Positions 1 to 7,957 of a DNA stretch of 64,000 nt are shown here, one piece after another. How positions within the stretch are numbered: the first letter of the stretch is position 1; the number at the start of each line of letters is the position of its first letter. The notes below the pieces were generated by a model that was not told the DNA's origin, searched no databases, and saw only the letters and a program-made list of their open reading frames with translations. Position numbers and translations under genes: made by a program. The stretch is taken from positions 9,052,001-9,116,000 of the forward strand of contig NZ_JACCBA010000001.1 of NCBI RefSeq assembly GCF_013409365.1, given 5' to 3'. The stretch comes from Actinomadura luteofluorescens. Lineage in GTDB: Bacteria; Actinomycetota; Actinomycetes; Streptosporangiales; Streptosporangiaceae.

Positions 1-1
1 G

Positions 2-529
2 TTCGTCGTCAGCAACGTCGGGTCCGACCCGATCACCCTCACGGGGCTGCTGGAGAGCTTCGCGAAGAAGGGCGGCAGCGAGGTCGAGGGCAGCCCGCTC
101 ATCCAGGGGATGGTGACCGACGGCTACCTCGCCGCGCCGGGCGACGCCGCCAACAGCTGGACGGCGCTGTTCAAGAGGATCCACGGCCAGTACATCCCGA
201 AGCTGCCGTTCAACGGCAACATCGTGTACGGGATGTCGGTCGCCTACACCTTCGTGCAGGCGCTCCAGGCGGCCGGGAAGAACCCGACCCGCAAGGGCAT
301 CGTGGAGGCGCTGGAGAAGTCGCGCTTCACGGGTCCGGGCGTGGTCCCGTTCGCCTACGGCGCGGATTCGCACGCCGGGTACACCGGGGCGGTCATCGGC
401 ACGATCAAGGGGCAGAACGTCGTGCCCCAGGGGCAGCCGCTGACCACCGACGACGGTGACGGGCCGATCCAGCCCTACACGGCCCCGCAGCCGCAGGCGC
501 CCGCGGGCGGCGTCCCCGCCGCGGGCTGA
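2..529 (+). CDS. ABC transporter substrate-binding protein, C-terminal part (branched-chain amino-acid type)
   Basis: The reading frame is open from the left edge, so the gene starts outside the window and only about 175 C-terminal residues are seen. The segment resembles the second lobe of type I periplasmic binding proteins (Leu/Ile/Val-binding family): it has the LLESFAKKG stretch, a NIVYGMSVAYTFVQAL helix and a GIVEALEKSRFTGPG motif typical of that fold. Such lipoproteins capture amino acids or small amides outside the membrane for an ABC importer. The tail is a Pro/Ala/Gln-rich linker ending in AGG...AAG. No permease or ATPase lies downstream, so its partners, if linked, are to the left of the window. 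The ligand cannot be told from this fragment. Confidence 0.85.
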   Translation, partial: FVVSNVGSDPITLTGLLESFAKKGGSEVEGSPLIQGMVTDGYLAAPGDAANSWTALFKRIHGQYIPKLPFNGNIVYGMSVAYTFVQALQAAGKNPTRKGIVEALEKSRFTGPGVVPFAYGADSHAGYTGAVIGTIKGQNVVPQGQPLTTDDGDGPIQPYTAPQPQAPAGGVPAAG

Positions 530-538
530 CGGGTTCCC

Positions 539-568
539 GCCGTCCCGCGCGCTCCGGCGTGGGACGGC
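539..568. terminator. Hairpin between convergent genes
   Basis: Bases 539-550 pair with 557-568 (12 bp with one G-T pair, 6-base loop). It lies just after the binding-protein stop and just before the stop of the minus-strand DeoR gene, so it could end transcription from both sides. There is no clear T-run, as is common for actinomycete terminators. Confidence 0.55.
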
Positions 569-593
569 GCGGCCCGCCCGGCCGCCGCCCGCC

Positions 594-1355
594 TCAGGCG
601 CGGACGACCTCCGGGCCCGCGGCGGCCATGTCGGCGGCGAGGTCGGTGTCCAGGCCGCTGTCGGTGATCAGCACGTCGATGTCGGCGAGGTCGCCGAACC
701 GCACGAGGTGGTCATGCCCGATCTTGGTGCGGTCGGCGAGCAGCACCCGCCGCCGGGACGAGGCGATCATCGCCCGCTTCACGGCGGCCTCGGCCTGGTC
801 GGAGGTGGTCAGCCCGCGCTCGATCGAGCAGCCGTTGGTCGCCATGAACGCCACGTCCACCCAGAGGTCGGCGAGCGGGCGCAGCACCCAGTCGTCCACC
901 GTGGCGAGCGTGCGGCCGCGCACCCGCCCGCCGAGGATGATCACGGTGAGGTTGGGGCGGGTCGCCAGCACCGCGGCGTGCGGCGGAGAGTTCACGATCA
1001 CGGTCAGCTCGCGGTCGGTCGGCAGCAGCTGCACGAACCGGGAGGTGGTCGTCCCGGCGTCCACGATGACCGAACCGTCGGCGGGCAGCTCCTCCAGCGC
1101 CGCCTTGGCGATGCGCTGCTTCTCCTCCGTCATCACCGCGTCCCGCGCCGCCAGCTCCGGCTCGAAGCCGAGCCGTTCGACGGGCATCGCGCCGCCGTGC
1201 ACGCGCCGGACCGTTCCGGCCCGCTCCAGCACGGTCAGATCGCGGCGGATCGTCTCGGTCGTGACCGAGAACTCCTCGGCGAGCGCGACCACGTCCACCC
1301 GGCCCTTCGAGCGCGCCAGCGCAAGGATCGCCTGCTGCCGTTCCTCGGCGTACAT
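594..1355 (-). CDS. DeoR/GlpR-family transcriptional regulator of the PTS cassette
   Basis: The protein has about 253 residues, the usual DeoR-family size. The N-terminal winged helix (EERQQAILALARSKGRVDV...SVTTETIRRDL) is the classic DeoR DNA-binding motif. The C-terminal half has the sugar-phosphate-sensing signature: VDAGTTTSRFVQLL, then ILGGRVRGRTLATV, then DRTKIGHDHL. I chose the ATG at 1355 because the helix begins immediately after it; a start at 1379 would add 8 residues. The gene is the last of a same-strand series with PfkB, EIIC, EIIB, EIIA, dehydrogenase and HPr, 80 bases after HPr. It most likely represses that series until a phosphorylated sugar binds. The repeats at 5779-5820 are its candidate operator. 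Confidence 0.92.
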   Translation of the reverse strand: MYAEERQQAILALARSKGRVDVVALAEEFSVTTETIRRDLTVLERAGTVRRVHGGAMPVERLGFEPELAARDAVMTEEKQRIAKAALEELPADGSVIVDAGTTTSRFVQLLPTDRELTVIVNSPPHAAVLATRPNLTVIILGGRVRGRTLATVDDWVLRPLADLWVDVAFMATNGCSIERGLTTSDQAEAAVKRAMIASSRRRVLLADRTKIGHDHLVRFGDLADIDVLITDSGLDTDLAADMAAAGPEVVRA

Positions 1356-1435
1356 GACCGTCGTCCCCACCTGTTCCATCTACGTCCCGGTGCGTCCATT
1401 GTGCCGGGGCCGCCGTGCCGGGGCTCGCAGGACGG

Positions 1436-1714
1436 TCAGGCGGGCTGCTCGGCGTCCAGATCGCGGGCGAGCAGGCCCGCGAGTTCGTCCAGCGCGCCGG
1501 CCGCCCCGTCCCCCTCGGCGGACAGGGTCACCTCCGTCCCGTGCCGCGCGCCGAGCGACAGCACGCCGAGGATGCTGCTCGCGTTGACGGGCGCGCCGTC
1601 CCCGATCCGGATGGTCACCGGCACCGGCTGGCGCGCCGCCGCCTGGACGAACAACTGCGCGGGGCGGGCGTGCAGCCCCTGCGCCGCGGCGACGACGACG
1701 TTTCGTTCGGACAT
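1436..1714 (-). CDS. ptsH: HPr-family phosphocarrier protein
   Basis: This small protein of 92 residues has the HPr active-site motif GLHARPA with His15 in the canonical position, and Ser46 in NASSILGVLSL. HPr receives phosphate from enzyme I on His15 and passes it to EIIA in the cytoplasm. The gene starts 11 bases after the dehydrogenase stop and is therefore part of the PTS transcript. Ser46 is present, but actinobacteria generally lack HPr kinase, so regulation through that residue is unlikely. No enzyme I gene is in the window. This could be the genome's only HPr or a dedicated copy for this system; the sequence cannot decide. Confidence 0.95.
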   Translation of the reverse strand: MSERNVVVAAAQGLHARPAQLFVQAAARQPVPVTIRIGDGAPVNASSILGVLSLGARHGTEVTLSAEGDGAAGALDELAGLLARDLDAEQPA

Positions 1715-1725
1715 GGCCGTCTCCT

Positions 1726-2766
1726 TCAGGGTTCGATCGTGACCTTGATGGCGGCGCCCCGGGTGACCAGGTCGAGGGCGTCGTGCAGGGCGTCCAGCGG
1801 GAGCCGGTGGGTGATGAGGTCCTCGACGGGGACCCGCCCGGACCCGATCATCTCCAGCGCGCGGGCGTTGTGCGCGGGGCTCGACCCGTTCGCGCCGACC
1901 AGGGACAGCTCCCGGTAGTGGACGCGGTTGGCGTCGACGGGGACGACCGGGTCGTCCTTGGGCAGGCCGCCGAACAGGCTGACCCGGCCGCCGGGCGCGA
2001 CGAGCCGCTGCGCCAGGCCCTGCGCGGCGCCCGACGCCGCGGCGGTGATCGCGACGTCGGCGCCGCGCCCGCCGGTGCGTTCGAGGATCTCCTCGACGAC
2101 GTCGACGGCGCCCGCGTCGAGCGCGGCGTCCGGCTTGACGAGCGCGGCGGCCCGCTGCAGCCGCTCGGCGTTGACCTCCACGAGGAAGACGCGGGCGGCG
2201 CCGCGGGCCCGCGCGACCCGCACGTGCAGGCAGCCGACCGGACCCGAGCCGAACACCACGACGTCGTCGCCCTCGCCGACCCGGGCCAGCTCCTGCCCGT
2301 TCAGCACGCAGGCGAGCGGCTCGGCGACCGAGGCCTCGGCGAACGAGACGCCGTCCGGGATCCGGTTCACCCCGTCCACCGCGAGCACCTTCGCCGGGAC
2401 GATCATGTACTCGGCGAACCCGCCGTCGTAGTGGTAGCCCATCGACTCCTGCGCGGCGCAGACCGTCATCCGGCCGCGGCGGCACTCGGCGCACCGCCCG
2501 CACGGGATCGCCGCGATCACCTGGACGCGGTCGCCCGCGGCCCAGTCCCCGGCGCCCGCCCCGGCCTCGACGACCTCGCCGGCGATCTCGTGGCCCATCA
2601 CCCGCGGCGGGACGATGTGGTGGTGCCCGAACCGGGAGATCTTGACGTCGGTACCGCAGGTCGAGCAGTTGCGGACGCGGATCTTCAGCTCGCCCGGGCC
2701 GGGCTCGGGTTCGGGGGCGTCCTCCAGGCGGATGTCGGCGGGGGCGTAGAAGCGGGCGACCTTCAT
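1726..2766 (-). CDS. Zinc-dependent medium-chain dehydrogenase (polyol / polyol-phosphate type)
   Basis: This is a 346-residue MDR-superfamily alcohol dehydrogenase. Catalytic zinc ligands are visible as Cys37 (CGTD) and His59-Glu60 (GHE). The structural zinc site is Cys89, Cys92, Cys95 and Cys103. The nucleotide-binding loop is VVVFGSGPVG. It resembles the sorbitol, L-threonine and galactitol-1-phosphate dehydrogenase branch. Its start overlaps the EIIA stop (ATGA), and HPr follows 11 bases later, so it is translated with the PTS. The inference is that it oxidises the polyol phosphate delivered by the PTS to a ketose phosphate, which the PfkB kinase of the same operon could then phosphorylate. 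The exact substrate is unknown. Confidence 0.9.
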   Translation of the reverse strand: MKVARFYAPADIRLEDAPEPEPGPGELKIRVRNCSTCGTDVKISRFGHHHIVPPRVMGHEIAGEVVEAGAGAGDWAAGDRVQVIAAIPCGRCAECRRGRMTVCAAQESMGYHYDGGFAEYMIVPAKVLAVDGVNRIPDGVSFAEASVAEPLACVLNGQELARVGEGDDVVVFGSGPVGCLHVRVARARGAARVFLVEVNAERLQRAAALVKPDAALDAGAVDVVEEILERTGGRGADVAITAAASGAAQGLAQRLVAPGGRVSLFGGLPKDDPVVPVDANRVHYRELSLVGANGSSPAHNARALEMIGSGRVPVEDLITHRLPLDALHDALDLVTRGAAIKVTIEP

Positions 2767-3242
2767 GCGGTGTGTCCCTGTCCTGTCGGTTGCTCGTCCT
2801 CGGCCGGCGGGGCGAGCAGGGCGAGGACCTGCTCGGCGCCGGTGGCCTCGCGCAGCGCGCGGGCCCGGTCCGGGTCCATGAGGACCTGGGCCAGCTCGGC
2901 GAGGATCTCCATGTGGCCGTCGCCGCGCGCCGCGATCGCGATGCAGACGGTGACGGTCTCGCCGTTCCAGTCCGTCCCCTCCGGGAAGCGGACGACGGCG
3001 AGGGCGTCGCGGTGGATGAGGTCGCGGCCCCCGGACGTGCCGTGCGGGATCGCCACGCCCTCACCGAGGTAGGTGGAGATGGAGCGTTCACGCTCCAGCA
3101 TCGCGTCGATGTAGCCGGGCTCGACGGCGCCCGCGTCGACGAGCACCTGCCCGCAGACCCGGACGGCGTGGTCGCGGCCGCCGGCCCGCGCGTCGAGCCG
3201 GATCGCGTCCGGGGCGAGCAGGCCGGCGGCGCCGTCAGGCAT
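2763..3242 (-). CDS. PTS EIIA component, mannitol/fructose family
   Basis: The product has 159 residues from the ATG at 3242; an in-frame GTG at 3251 would add three. The phospho-accepting histidine lies in GVAIPHGT at about residue 67, preceded by the MLERERSISTYLGEG segment that is diagnostic for mannitol-type EIIA. It takes phosphate from HPr and hands it to the EIIB cysteine. Its ATG overlaps the end of the EIIB gene, and its stop overlaps the start of the dehydrogenase, so the three are translationally coupled. Separate A, B and C polypeptides, rather than one fused MtlA chain, are seen here. Confidence 0.93.
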   Translation of the reverse strand: MPDGAAGLLAPDAIRLDARAGGRDHAVRVCGQVLVDAGAVEPGYIDAMLERERSISTYLGEGVAIPHGTSGGRDLIHRDALAVVRFPEGTDWNGETVTVCIAIAARGDGHMEILAELAQVLMDPDRARALREATGAEQVLALLAPPAEDEQPTGQGHTA

Positions 3243-3534
3243 CGACCTCACCGCCGTCCTTGATCGCCTTGACCAGCCGGTCGACGGCGGGGTCGCCGAG
3301 GTAGACCTCGAACGGGATCACCGGTGTGCCGCCGGCGCCGCGCCGGGCGCGGGCCGCGAGCCCGGTGTGGCAGACGACCACGTCGGCGTCCGCGGGGATC
3401 GCGTCGACGGGCGTGTGCTCGACCGCGACGTCCTGCTTGCGCAGCGCCTTGCGGAGCTGCCCGGCGAGCATGACGCTGCTGCCCATCCCGGCGTCGCAGG
3501 CGATGACGAGTTTGCGGATGTCCTTGCCGTTCAT
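3235..3534 (-). CDS. PTS EIIB component, mannitol family
   Basis: This 99-residue cytoplasmic domain has the phosphocysteine motif ACDAGMGSS (Cys13) of mannitol-type EIIB proteins and the later VVCHTGLA strand. It moves phosphate from EIIA to the incoming sugar bound by EIIC. It starts 16 bases after the EIIC stop, and its last codons overlap the EIIA start. In the classical enteric MtlA this domain is fused behind EIIC; here it is a free-standing protein, as in several Gram-positive systems. Confidence 0.93.
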   Translation of the reverse strand: MNGKDIRKLVIACDAGMGSSVMLAGQLRKALRKQDVAVEHTPVDAIPADADVVVCHTGLAARARRGAGGTPVIPFEVYLGDPAVDRLVKAIKDGGEVDA

Positions 3535-3550
3535 CGTGGTGCGCCTTCCG

Positions 3551-4762
3551 TCAGTGGGCGGTCGTTTCCCGGGCCGCGCCGTCGGCGGGCTCCTGCGGGC
3601 CGGTCTGCTCGTCGGTGCTCTCCTTCGTGGCGCTCTTGTCGGCGGCGCTCTCCTCCGCGGCGCCCTCCCCCTCGCCGGCCGCGGGGTCGCCGTCCTCCGG
3701 GTCGGACTCGGCCAGCTTGCCGAAGCCGAGCAGGGCGGCGCCGACGCCGAAGGAGACGGCCGCGGAGGCGACCAGGCCGGTGTAGACGCCGACCCAGTTG
3801 CCGGCGCCGCGGGGCGTCTGCGCGAGGTAGGCGAAGATGCTGCCCGGCGACGGGGTCGCCACGAGCCCGGCGCCCGTGGCCACGAAGATCGCCACTCCGG
3901 TCACGCCGCCCGCCATCGCGGCCAGCATCATCCGCGGCTTCATCAGGATGTACGGGAAGTAGATCTCGTGGATGCCGCCGAAGAAGTGGATGACGGCGGC
4001 CGCCGGGACGCTCGGGCGCAGCCGCCGCGGCCCGAAGAACCAGTAGGCGAGCAGGACGCCGAGACCCGGCCCCGGATTGGACTCCAGCATGAACAGCACG
4101 GACTTGCCGTGCTGTGCGGCTTCCTGGACGCCGAGCGGCCCGAGCACCCCGTGGTTGACGGCGTTGTTGAGGAACAGCACCTTCGCCGGCTCGATGAGCA
4201 GGGAGGTGAGCGGCAGCAGGTCGTGGTCGACCAGCCATCCCACGCCGTCGCCGGCCCATTCGGTGAAGGTGTTCATGACCGGGCCGATGACCCGGTTGCC
4301 CGCGACGGCCATCGCGGCGCCGACGATCCCGGCGGAGAAGTTGTCGACCAGCATCTCGAACCCGGTCCGGACGCGGTCCTGCACGAGGCCGTCGAACAGC
4401 CGCAGCAGGTACGCGGCGAGCGGCCCGGTGATCATCGCGCCGAGGAACATCGGCACCTCGGCGCCGACGACGATGCCGACGGTGGCGACCGCGCCGACGA
4501 CGGCGCCGCGCTGGCCGTGCACCATCCGGCCGCCGGTGTAGCCGATGAGCAGCGGCAGCAGGAACTTGATCATCGGGTCGACGAGCTCGCCGAGCTCCTT
4601 GTTCGGCAGCCAGCCGGTCGGGATGAACAGGGCGGTGATCAGGCCCCAGGCGATGAACGCGCCGATGTTCGGCATCACCATCGCGGCCATCCGGCCGCCG
4701 AGCCGCTGGATGTTCGCGCGGATGCCGCTCCCGGCGGGCTCCGGGGTGTAGGTGGTGGCCAT
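3551..4762 (-). CDS. PTS EIIC permease, mannitol family
   Basis: The product is a membrane protein of 403 residues with many hydrophobic segments (for example GAFIAWGLITALFIPTGW and KFLLPLLIGYTGG). The GGIHEIYFPYILMKP motif is the EIIC mannitol-family signature involved in substrate binding. A charged Glu/Asp/Ala-rich tail of about 50 residues follows the last membrane segment and could be a degenerate linker to EIIB. I chose the ATG at 4762 (MATTYTPEP) because upstream codons in the same frame read through the PfkB gene. EIIB follows after 16 bases. It imports and phosphorylates a hexitol or related polyol; mannitol is likely but unproven. Confidence 0.93.
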   Translation of the reverse strand: MATTYTPEPAGSGIRANIQRLGGRMAAMVMPNIGAFIAWGLITALFIPTGWLPNKELGELVDPMIKFLLPLLIGYTGGRMVHGQRGAVVGAVATVGIVVGAEVPMFLGAMITGPLAAYLLRLFDGLVQDRVRTGFEMLVDNFSAGIVGAAMAVAGNRVIGPVMNTFTEWAGDGVGWLVDHDLLPLTSLLIEPAKVLFLNNAVNHGVLGPLGVQEAAQHGKSVLFMLESNPGPGLGVLLAYWFFGPRRLRPSVPAAAVIHFFGGIHEIYFPYILMKPRMMLAAMAGGVTGVAIFVATGAGLVATPSPGSIFAYLAQTPRGAGNWVGVYTGLVASAAVSFGVGAALLGFGKLAESDPEDGDPAAGEGEGAAEESAADKSATKESTDEQTGPQEPADGAARETTAH

Positions 4763-4806
4763 CTCGGCCTCCTGTCGTTCGGGGGGTGGGGGTGGGTGCT
4801 GCGGTG

Positions 4807-5745
4807 TCAGGTGGGCAGGGGACGGGCGAGGTCGGGTCGCGGATGGATGCGGACGATGTCGCGCCGCACGTCGGAGGCGCCCGGCATGCGGCTGGCGGGC
4901 AGCCGCACGGCGGCCGCGCCCCAGGCGAGGCCTTCGGCGAGCGCGCGGGGCCCGCGGGCGCCCGCGGCGAGGAACCCGGCGAGCAGGGCGTCGCCGGCGC
5001 CGACGGTGCTGCGCGGATGGGCGACGGGCGCCTCGCCGGTGAGGACGCCGTCGTCGTCGACGAGCACCGCGCCCTGCGCGCCGAGGCTGACCAGGACCGC
5101 GCGGGCCCCCCACGCCCGCAGCTGCCCGGCCGCCTCGACCGCGTCGGCCACGGTGTCGACCGGGCCGCCCGCGGCCTCCGCGAGCTCCTCCCGGTTGGGC
5201 TTGACCAGGTCGGGCGAGGCGGCGACGGCGGCGCGCAGGGCCGGGCCGCTGGTGTCGACCGCGACGCGGACGCCGCCCGACGCGAACCGGCGGCACATCC
5301 GCGCGTAGGTGCCGTCCGGGACGCCGGGCGGCAGGCTGCCGCAGCCGACGACCCAGCTCGCGGAGCCGGCCGCGGCGGCGACCGCGGCGGCGGCCTCGTC
5401 CAGTTCCCCGGCCGACAGCGGGCCGCCGGGCTCGTTCAGCTTGGTGACGACGCCGCCGGGCTCGACGATGGTGACGTTGGACCGGGTCCGCCCGTGGGCG
5501 CGGACGGCGTGCACCCGCATGCCCTCGGTCTCCAGCAGCCGGCGCAGCTGGTCGCCGTCCGCGCCGCCCACCGCGACCACGGCGGCGGACGCGACGCCGT
5601 TGGCCAGCAGCGCCCGGGACACGTTGACGCCCTTGCCGCCCGGGTCCAGCCGCGCGGACCGGGCCCGGATGACCGCGCCGCGGGTCAGCACGTCGACCTC
5701 GATCGTGCGGTCGAGGCTCGGGTTGAGCGTCACCGTCACGATCAT
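4807..5745 (-). CDS. PfkB-family sugar-phosphate kinase (1-phosphofructokinase / tagatose-6-phosphate kinase type)
   Basis: The protein has 312 residues and starts MIVTVTLNPSLDRT, the hallmark of the FruK/LacC branch of PfkB kinases. It has the LDPGGKGVNVSRAL ligand-binding motif and the C-terminal catalytic signature STVGAGDALLAGF (Asp base in GAGD). FruK phosphorylates fructose 1-phosphate, and LacC phosphorylates tagatose 6-phosphate, to the bisphosphate. As first gene of the PTS series, 44 bases ahead of EIIC, it should finish the pathway: polyol uptake with phosphorylation, oxidation by the zinc dehydrogenase, then this kinase. A mannitol route would give fructose 6-phosphate, which does not need FruK, so the substrate may be another polyol. 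Confidence 0.9.
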   Translation of the reverse strand: MIVTVTLNPSLDRTIEVDVLTRGAVIRARSARLDPGGKGVNVSRALLANGVASAAVVAVGGADGDQLRRLLETEGMRVHAVRAHGRTRSNVTIVEPGGVVTKLNEPGGPLSAGELDEAAAAVAAAAGSASWVVGCGSLPPGVPDGTYARMCRRFASGGVRVAVDTSGPALRAAVAASPDLVKPNREELAEAAGGPVDTVADAVEAAGQLRAWGARAVLVSLGAQGAVLVDDDGVLTGEAPVAHPRSTVGAGDALLAGFLAAGARGPRALAEGLAWGAAAVRLPASRMPGASDVRRDIVRIHPRPDLARPLPT

Positions 5746-5778
5746 GCGCCGACCGCTCCGGGCTCCATGTGGCTTCCC

Positions 5779-5830
5779 TTCTGTTTGAGTTGGTTTCTCT
5801 TGTTTTAGTTCCGTTTTCTCTCCGGGTCAA
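5779..5830 (-). promoter_or_regulatory. Promoter of the PTS operon with repeated candidate DeoR operators
   Basis: Read on the minus strand there is a -35 TTGACC (5825-5830), a 17-base spacer and a -10 TAAAAC (5802-5807), giving transcription towards the PfkB gene at 5745. Two imperfect direct repeats on the plus strand, TTCTGTTTGAGTT (5779-5791) and TCTTGTTTTAGTT (5798-5810), match at 10 of 13 bases and are 19 bases apart. A second pair containing GGTTTCTC and GTTTTCTC is interleaved with the same spacing. AT-rich direct repeats overlapping the promoter are typical of DeoR-family operators, so the DeoR protein at 594-1355 is the likely binder. Confidence 0.6.
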
Positions 5831-5919
5831 GAGCGAACGGGCCGTCATGGTCGTCCCGTCCGATGGCGGGAAGGATGATCCGTGGTGGGCGGGGCGATGC
5901 GCGAGGCGGGAGGGGCGGC

Positions 5920-6123
5920 GTGAGCCGGAGCGAGGCGGTCGCGTCCGGGACGGAGGGCGAGCGGGACGGGGGACGGGCCGCGCCGGCCGCGCGGGAGATC
6001 GCCGCCGGGCTGGCCGTCCTGGTGGTGTACCGGGTGTTCACCCACGCGTTCAGCGGGGACCGCGGCGCGCACGGCGCGGCAGGCACCGGTACCGGCGGCG
6101 GCGCGCAGACTGGGGCGCTCTGA
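5920..6123 (+). CDS. Small hypothetical protein coupled to DMT permease
   Basis: A 67-codon frame from GTG at 5920 ends in TGA that overlaps the ATG of the next gene (TGATG), which suggests translational coupling. The product is Gly/Ala/Arg-rich with one weakly hydrophobic stretch (IAAGLAVLVVYRVFTHAF) that could cross or touch a membrane. I do not recognise a family. The coupling and strand agree with a real leader gene, but the composition is close to what random GC-rich sequence gives, so this call is tentative. Confidence 0.4.
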   Translation: MSRSEAVASGTEGERDGGRAAPAAREIAAGLAVLVVYRVFTHAFSGDRGAHGAAGTGTGGGAQTGAL

Positions 6124-7007
6124 TGGCCTGGTCGGTGGGCTTCAGCCTGCTCGCGGCGTTCCTGTTCGCCGCGGCGGCGGCTCTGCAGTACCGGGCCGCG
6201 AGACGGGCCGTGCACGGCGTCTCGGACGCCTCCGCCGCCCACGGGCTGATCCGCCGGCTCGTCCGCGACCCGGTGTGGCTGACCGGATGGGGGGTCAACC
6301 TCGGCGGGTTCTGCGCGCAGGCCGTCGCGCTGCACTTCGGCTCGACGGCCGTCGTCCAGCCGCTGCTGGTCACCCAGCTGGTCTTCACGATCGTGCTCGG
6401 CACGATCGGCACGGGACGCCCGCCCGCGCGCCTGGACCTGCTCGGCGGCATCGCCGTGTCCGCCGGCCTCGCCGTCCTGTTCACGGTCCCGGGAGCGATC
6501 CCGCCGCAGGGCGAGCCTTCCCGGCCGCGGATCCTGCTCGCCGGGCTCGTCGCCGCGCCGATCGTCGTCGTGCTGTCCCGGGCGGCGTGGCTGCGCAAGG
6601 GCCCGGTCCGGGCCGCGCTGCTCGGCGTCTGCGCCGGCCTGTGCTTCGCGGCGACCGCCGTCCTGATCAAGCTCACCACCGCCGACCTGGTCGACCGCGG
6701 CGTCGCGGCCACCGCGGTGGACTGGCCCGGCTACGCGCTGGCGGGCAGCACGCTGCTCGGCCTGGTCATCGAGCAGCGGGCGTTCGCGGCCGGATCGCTG
6801 CCCGCCGCCATGACCGCGATGACGATGACGAACCCCATCGCGTCCTACCTCGTGGCCGCCTTCGCCTTCCAGACGCTGCCGCCCCGGACGGCCGCGGCTT
6901 TCACGGCCCTGTCGTTCAGCGTGCTCCTGCTCACCGCGGGCGTCGCGCTGCTGTCGCGGTCCGCGCACGCGTCCCGCGAGGGCGATACGGTGCCCGAACC
7001 CTCCTGA
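6123..7007 (+). CDS. DMT-superfamily (EamA/NIPA-like) membrane permease
   Basis: The 294-residue product has roughly nine or ten hydrophobic helices, beginning MAWSVGFSLLAAFLFAAAAALQ. The QPLLVTQLVFTIVLG segment and the internal repeat architecture match drug/metabolite transporters of the small actinobacterial branch often labelled DMT or magnesium-transporter-like. The start is fixed by overlap with the preceding stop; the long upstream extension of the frame is not coding. The substrate is unknown. The esterase gene follows after 11 bases, so the two may share a message. Confidence 0.85.
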   Translation: MAWSVGFSLLAAFLFAAAAALQYRAARRAVHGVSDASAAHGLIRRLVRDPVWLTGWGVNLGGFCAQAVALHFGSTAVVQPLLVTQLVFTIVLGTIGTGRPPARLDLLGGIAVSAGLAVLFTVPGAIPPQGEPSRPRILLAGLVAAPIVVVLSRAAWLRKGPVRAALLGVCAGLCFAATAVLIKLTTADLVDRGVAATAVDWPGYALAGSTLLGLVIEQRAFAAGSLPAAMTAMTMTNPIASYLVAAFAFQTLPPRTAAAFTALSFSVLLLTAGVALLSRSAHASREGDTVPEPS

Positions 7008-7018
7008 AAGGATCCTCC

Positions 7019-7918
7019 GTGATCACCCGACGCGCCCTCGTCCTCGGCGGGCTCGGCGGCCTCGGAGCCGTCGCGGCCACGGGCGGCACCGGCTACGCGC
7101 TGGTGGAGAGCGGGACCGTCCCCGGCAAGGTCCGGCTGGACCGCGCGCTCGGCAGGTGCGGGGACGTCCCGGCGCCGCCGCCCGCGTCCGTCCGGACCGA
7201 GACGATGACCTGGCGTTCCGCGCATCGCCGGACGACCGTCACCGCGACCGTCGTCCCGCCCGCCGCGAACCGGTCGCCGCGCGGCCTGCCGGTGGTCGTC
7301 GCCCTGCACGGCACCGGCGAGGACGGCTCCTCCCTCGTGCGCGGCCTGGCCCTGGACCACTACCTGCCCGACGCCGTCGCCAACGGCGGCGTCCCCCCGT
7401 TCACGCTGGTGAGCGTGGACGGCGGGTCCTCCACCTACTGGCATCCCCGCGCGAGCGGCGACGACCCCGTCGGCATGATCGTGGACGAGCTGCTGCCGCG
7501 GCTGCGGGAACGCGGCGCCCGCACCGGCCGCGTCGGCGCCATCGGCTGGTCGATGGGCGGCTACGGCGCCCTCGTGCTGGCCCGCCGCCTCGGCCCCGCC
7601 CGCACGGCCGCCGTGGTCGCCGCGTCCCCGGCCCTGTTCGCCTCCTACCAGGACGCGGCCGCCACCAACCGCCGCTCGTTCGACGATGCGGCGGACTACG
7701 CCCGCAACGACGTCTTCGCCGCGCCGGACGAGCTGAGGGGCGTCCCGCTGCGCGTCGACTGCGGCACCAGCGACCCGTTCGCCGACCGGGTGCGCGAGTT
7801 CCGCGACCGGGTCCGCCCCGAGGGCGGGCTGGGGGACGGATGTCACGACGCGGCCTTCTGGCGGCGGCAGCTCCGCCGCGAACTGGCGTTTCTCGGGCAC
7901 CGCCTGGGCGCCCGCTGA
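7019..7918 (+). CDS. Exported alpha/beta-hydrolase (esterase-like)
   Basis: The protein has 299 residues from GTG 7019. A twin-arginine-like signal (ITRRALVLGGLGGLG) opens it, so export by the Tat route is likely. The hydrolase core shows the oxyanion segment VVALHGTGEDG and the nucleophile elbow GWSMGGYG with Ser178. A late CGTSDPF holds the probable acid and GCHDAAFW the probable His. It belongs to the esterase-D/PHB-depolymerase-like group of serine hydrolases. It is 11 bases after the permease stop. The substrate is not deducible. Confidence 0.85.
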   Translation: MITRRALVLGGLGGLGAVAATGGTGYALVESGTVPGKVRLDRALGRCGDVPAPPPASVRTETMTWRSAHRRTTVTATVVPPAANRSPRGLPVVVALHGTGEDGSSLVRGLALDHYLPDAVANGGVPPFTLVSVDGGSSTYWHPRASGDDPVGMIVDELLPRLRERGARTGRVGAIGWSMGGYGALVLARRLGPARTAAVVAASPALFASYQDAAATNRRSFDDAADYARNDVFAAPDELRGVPLRVDCGTSDPFADRVREFRDRVRPEGGLGDGCHDAAFWRRQLRRELAFLGHRLGAR

Positions 7919-7957
7919 CCACCTGGGAACTTCGGCGGTACCGGGCATGATGGCGTC

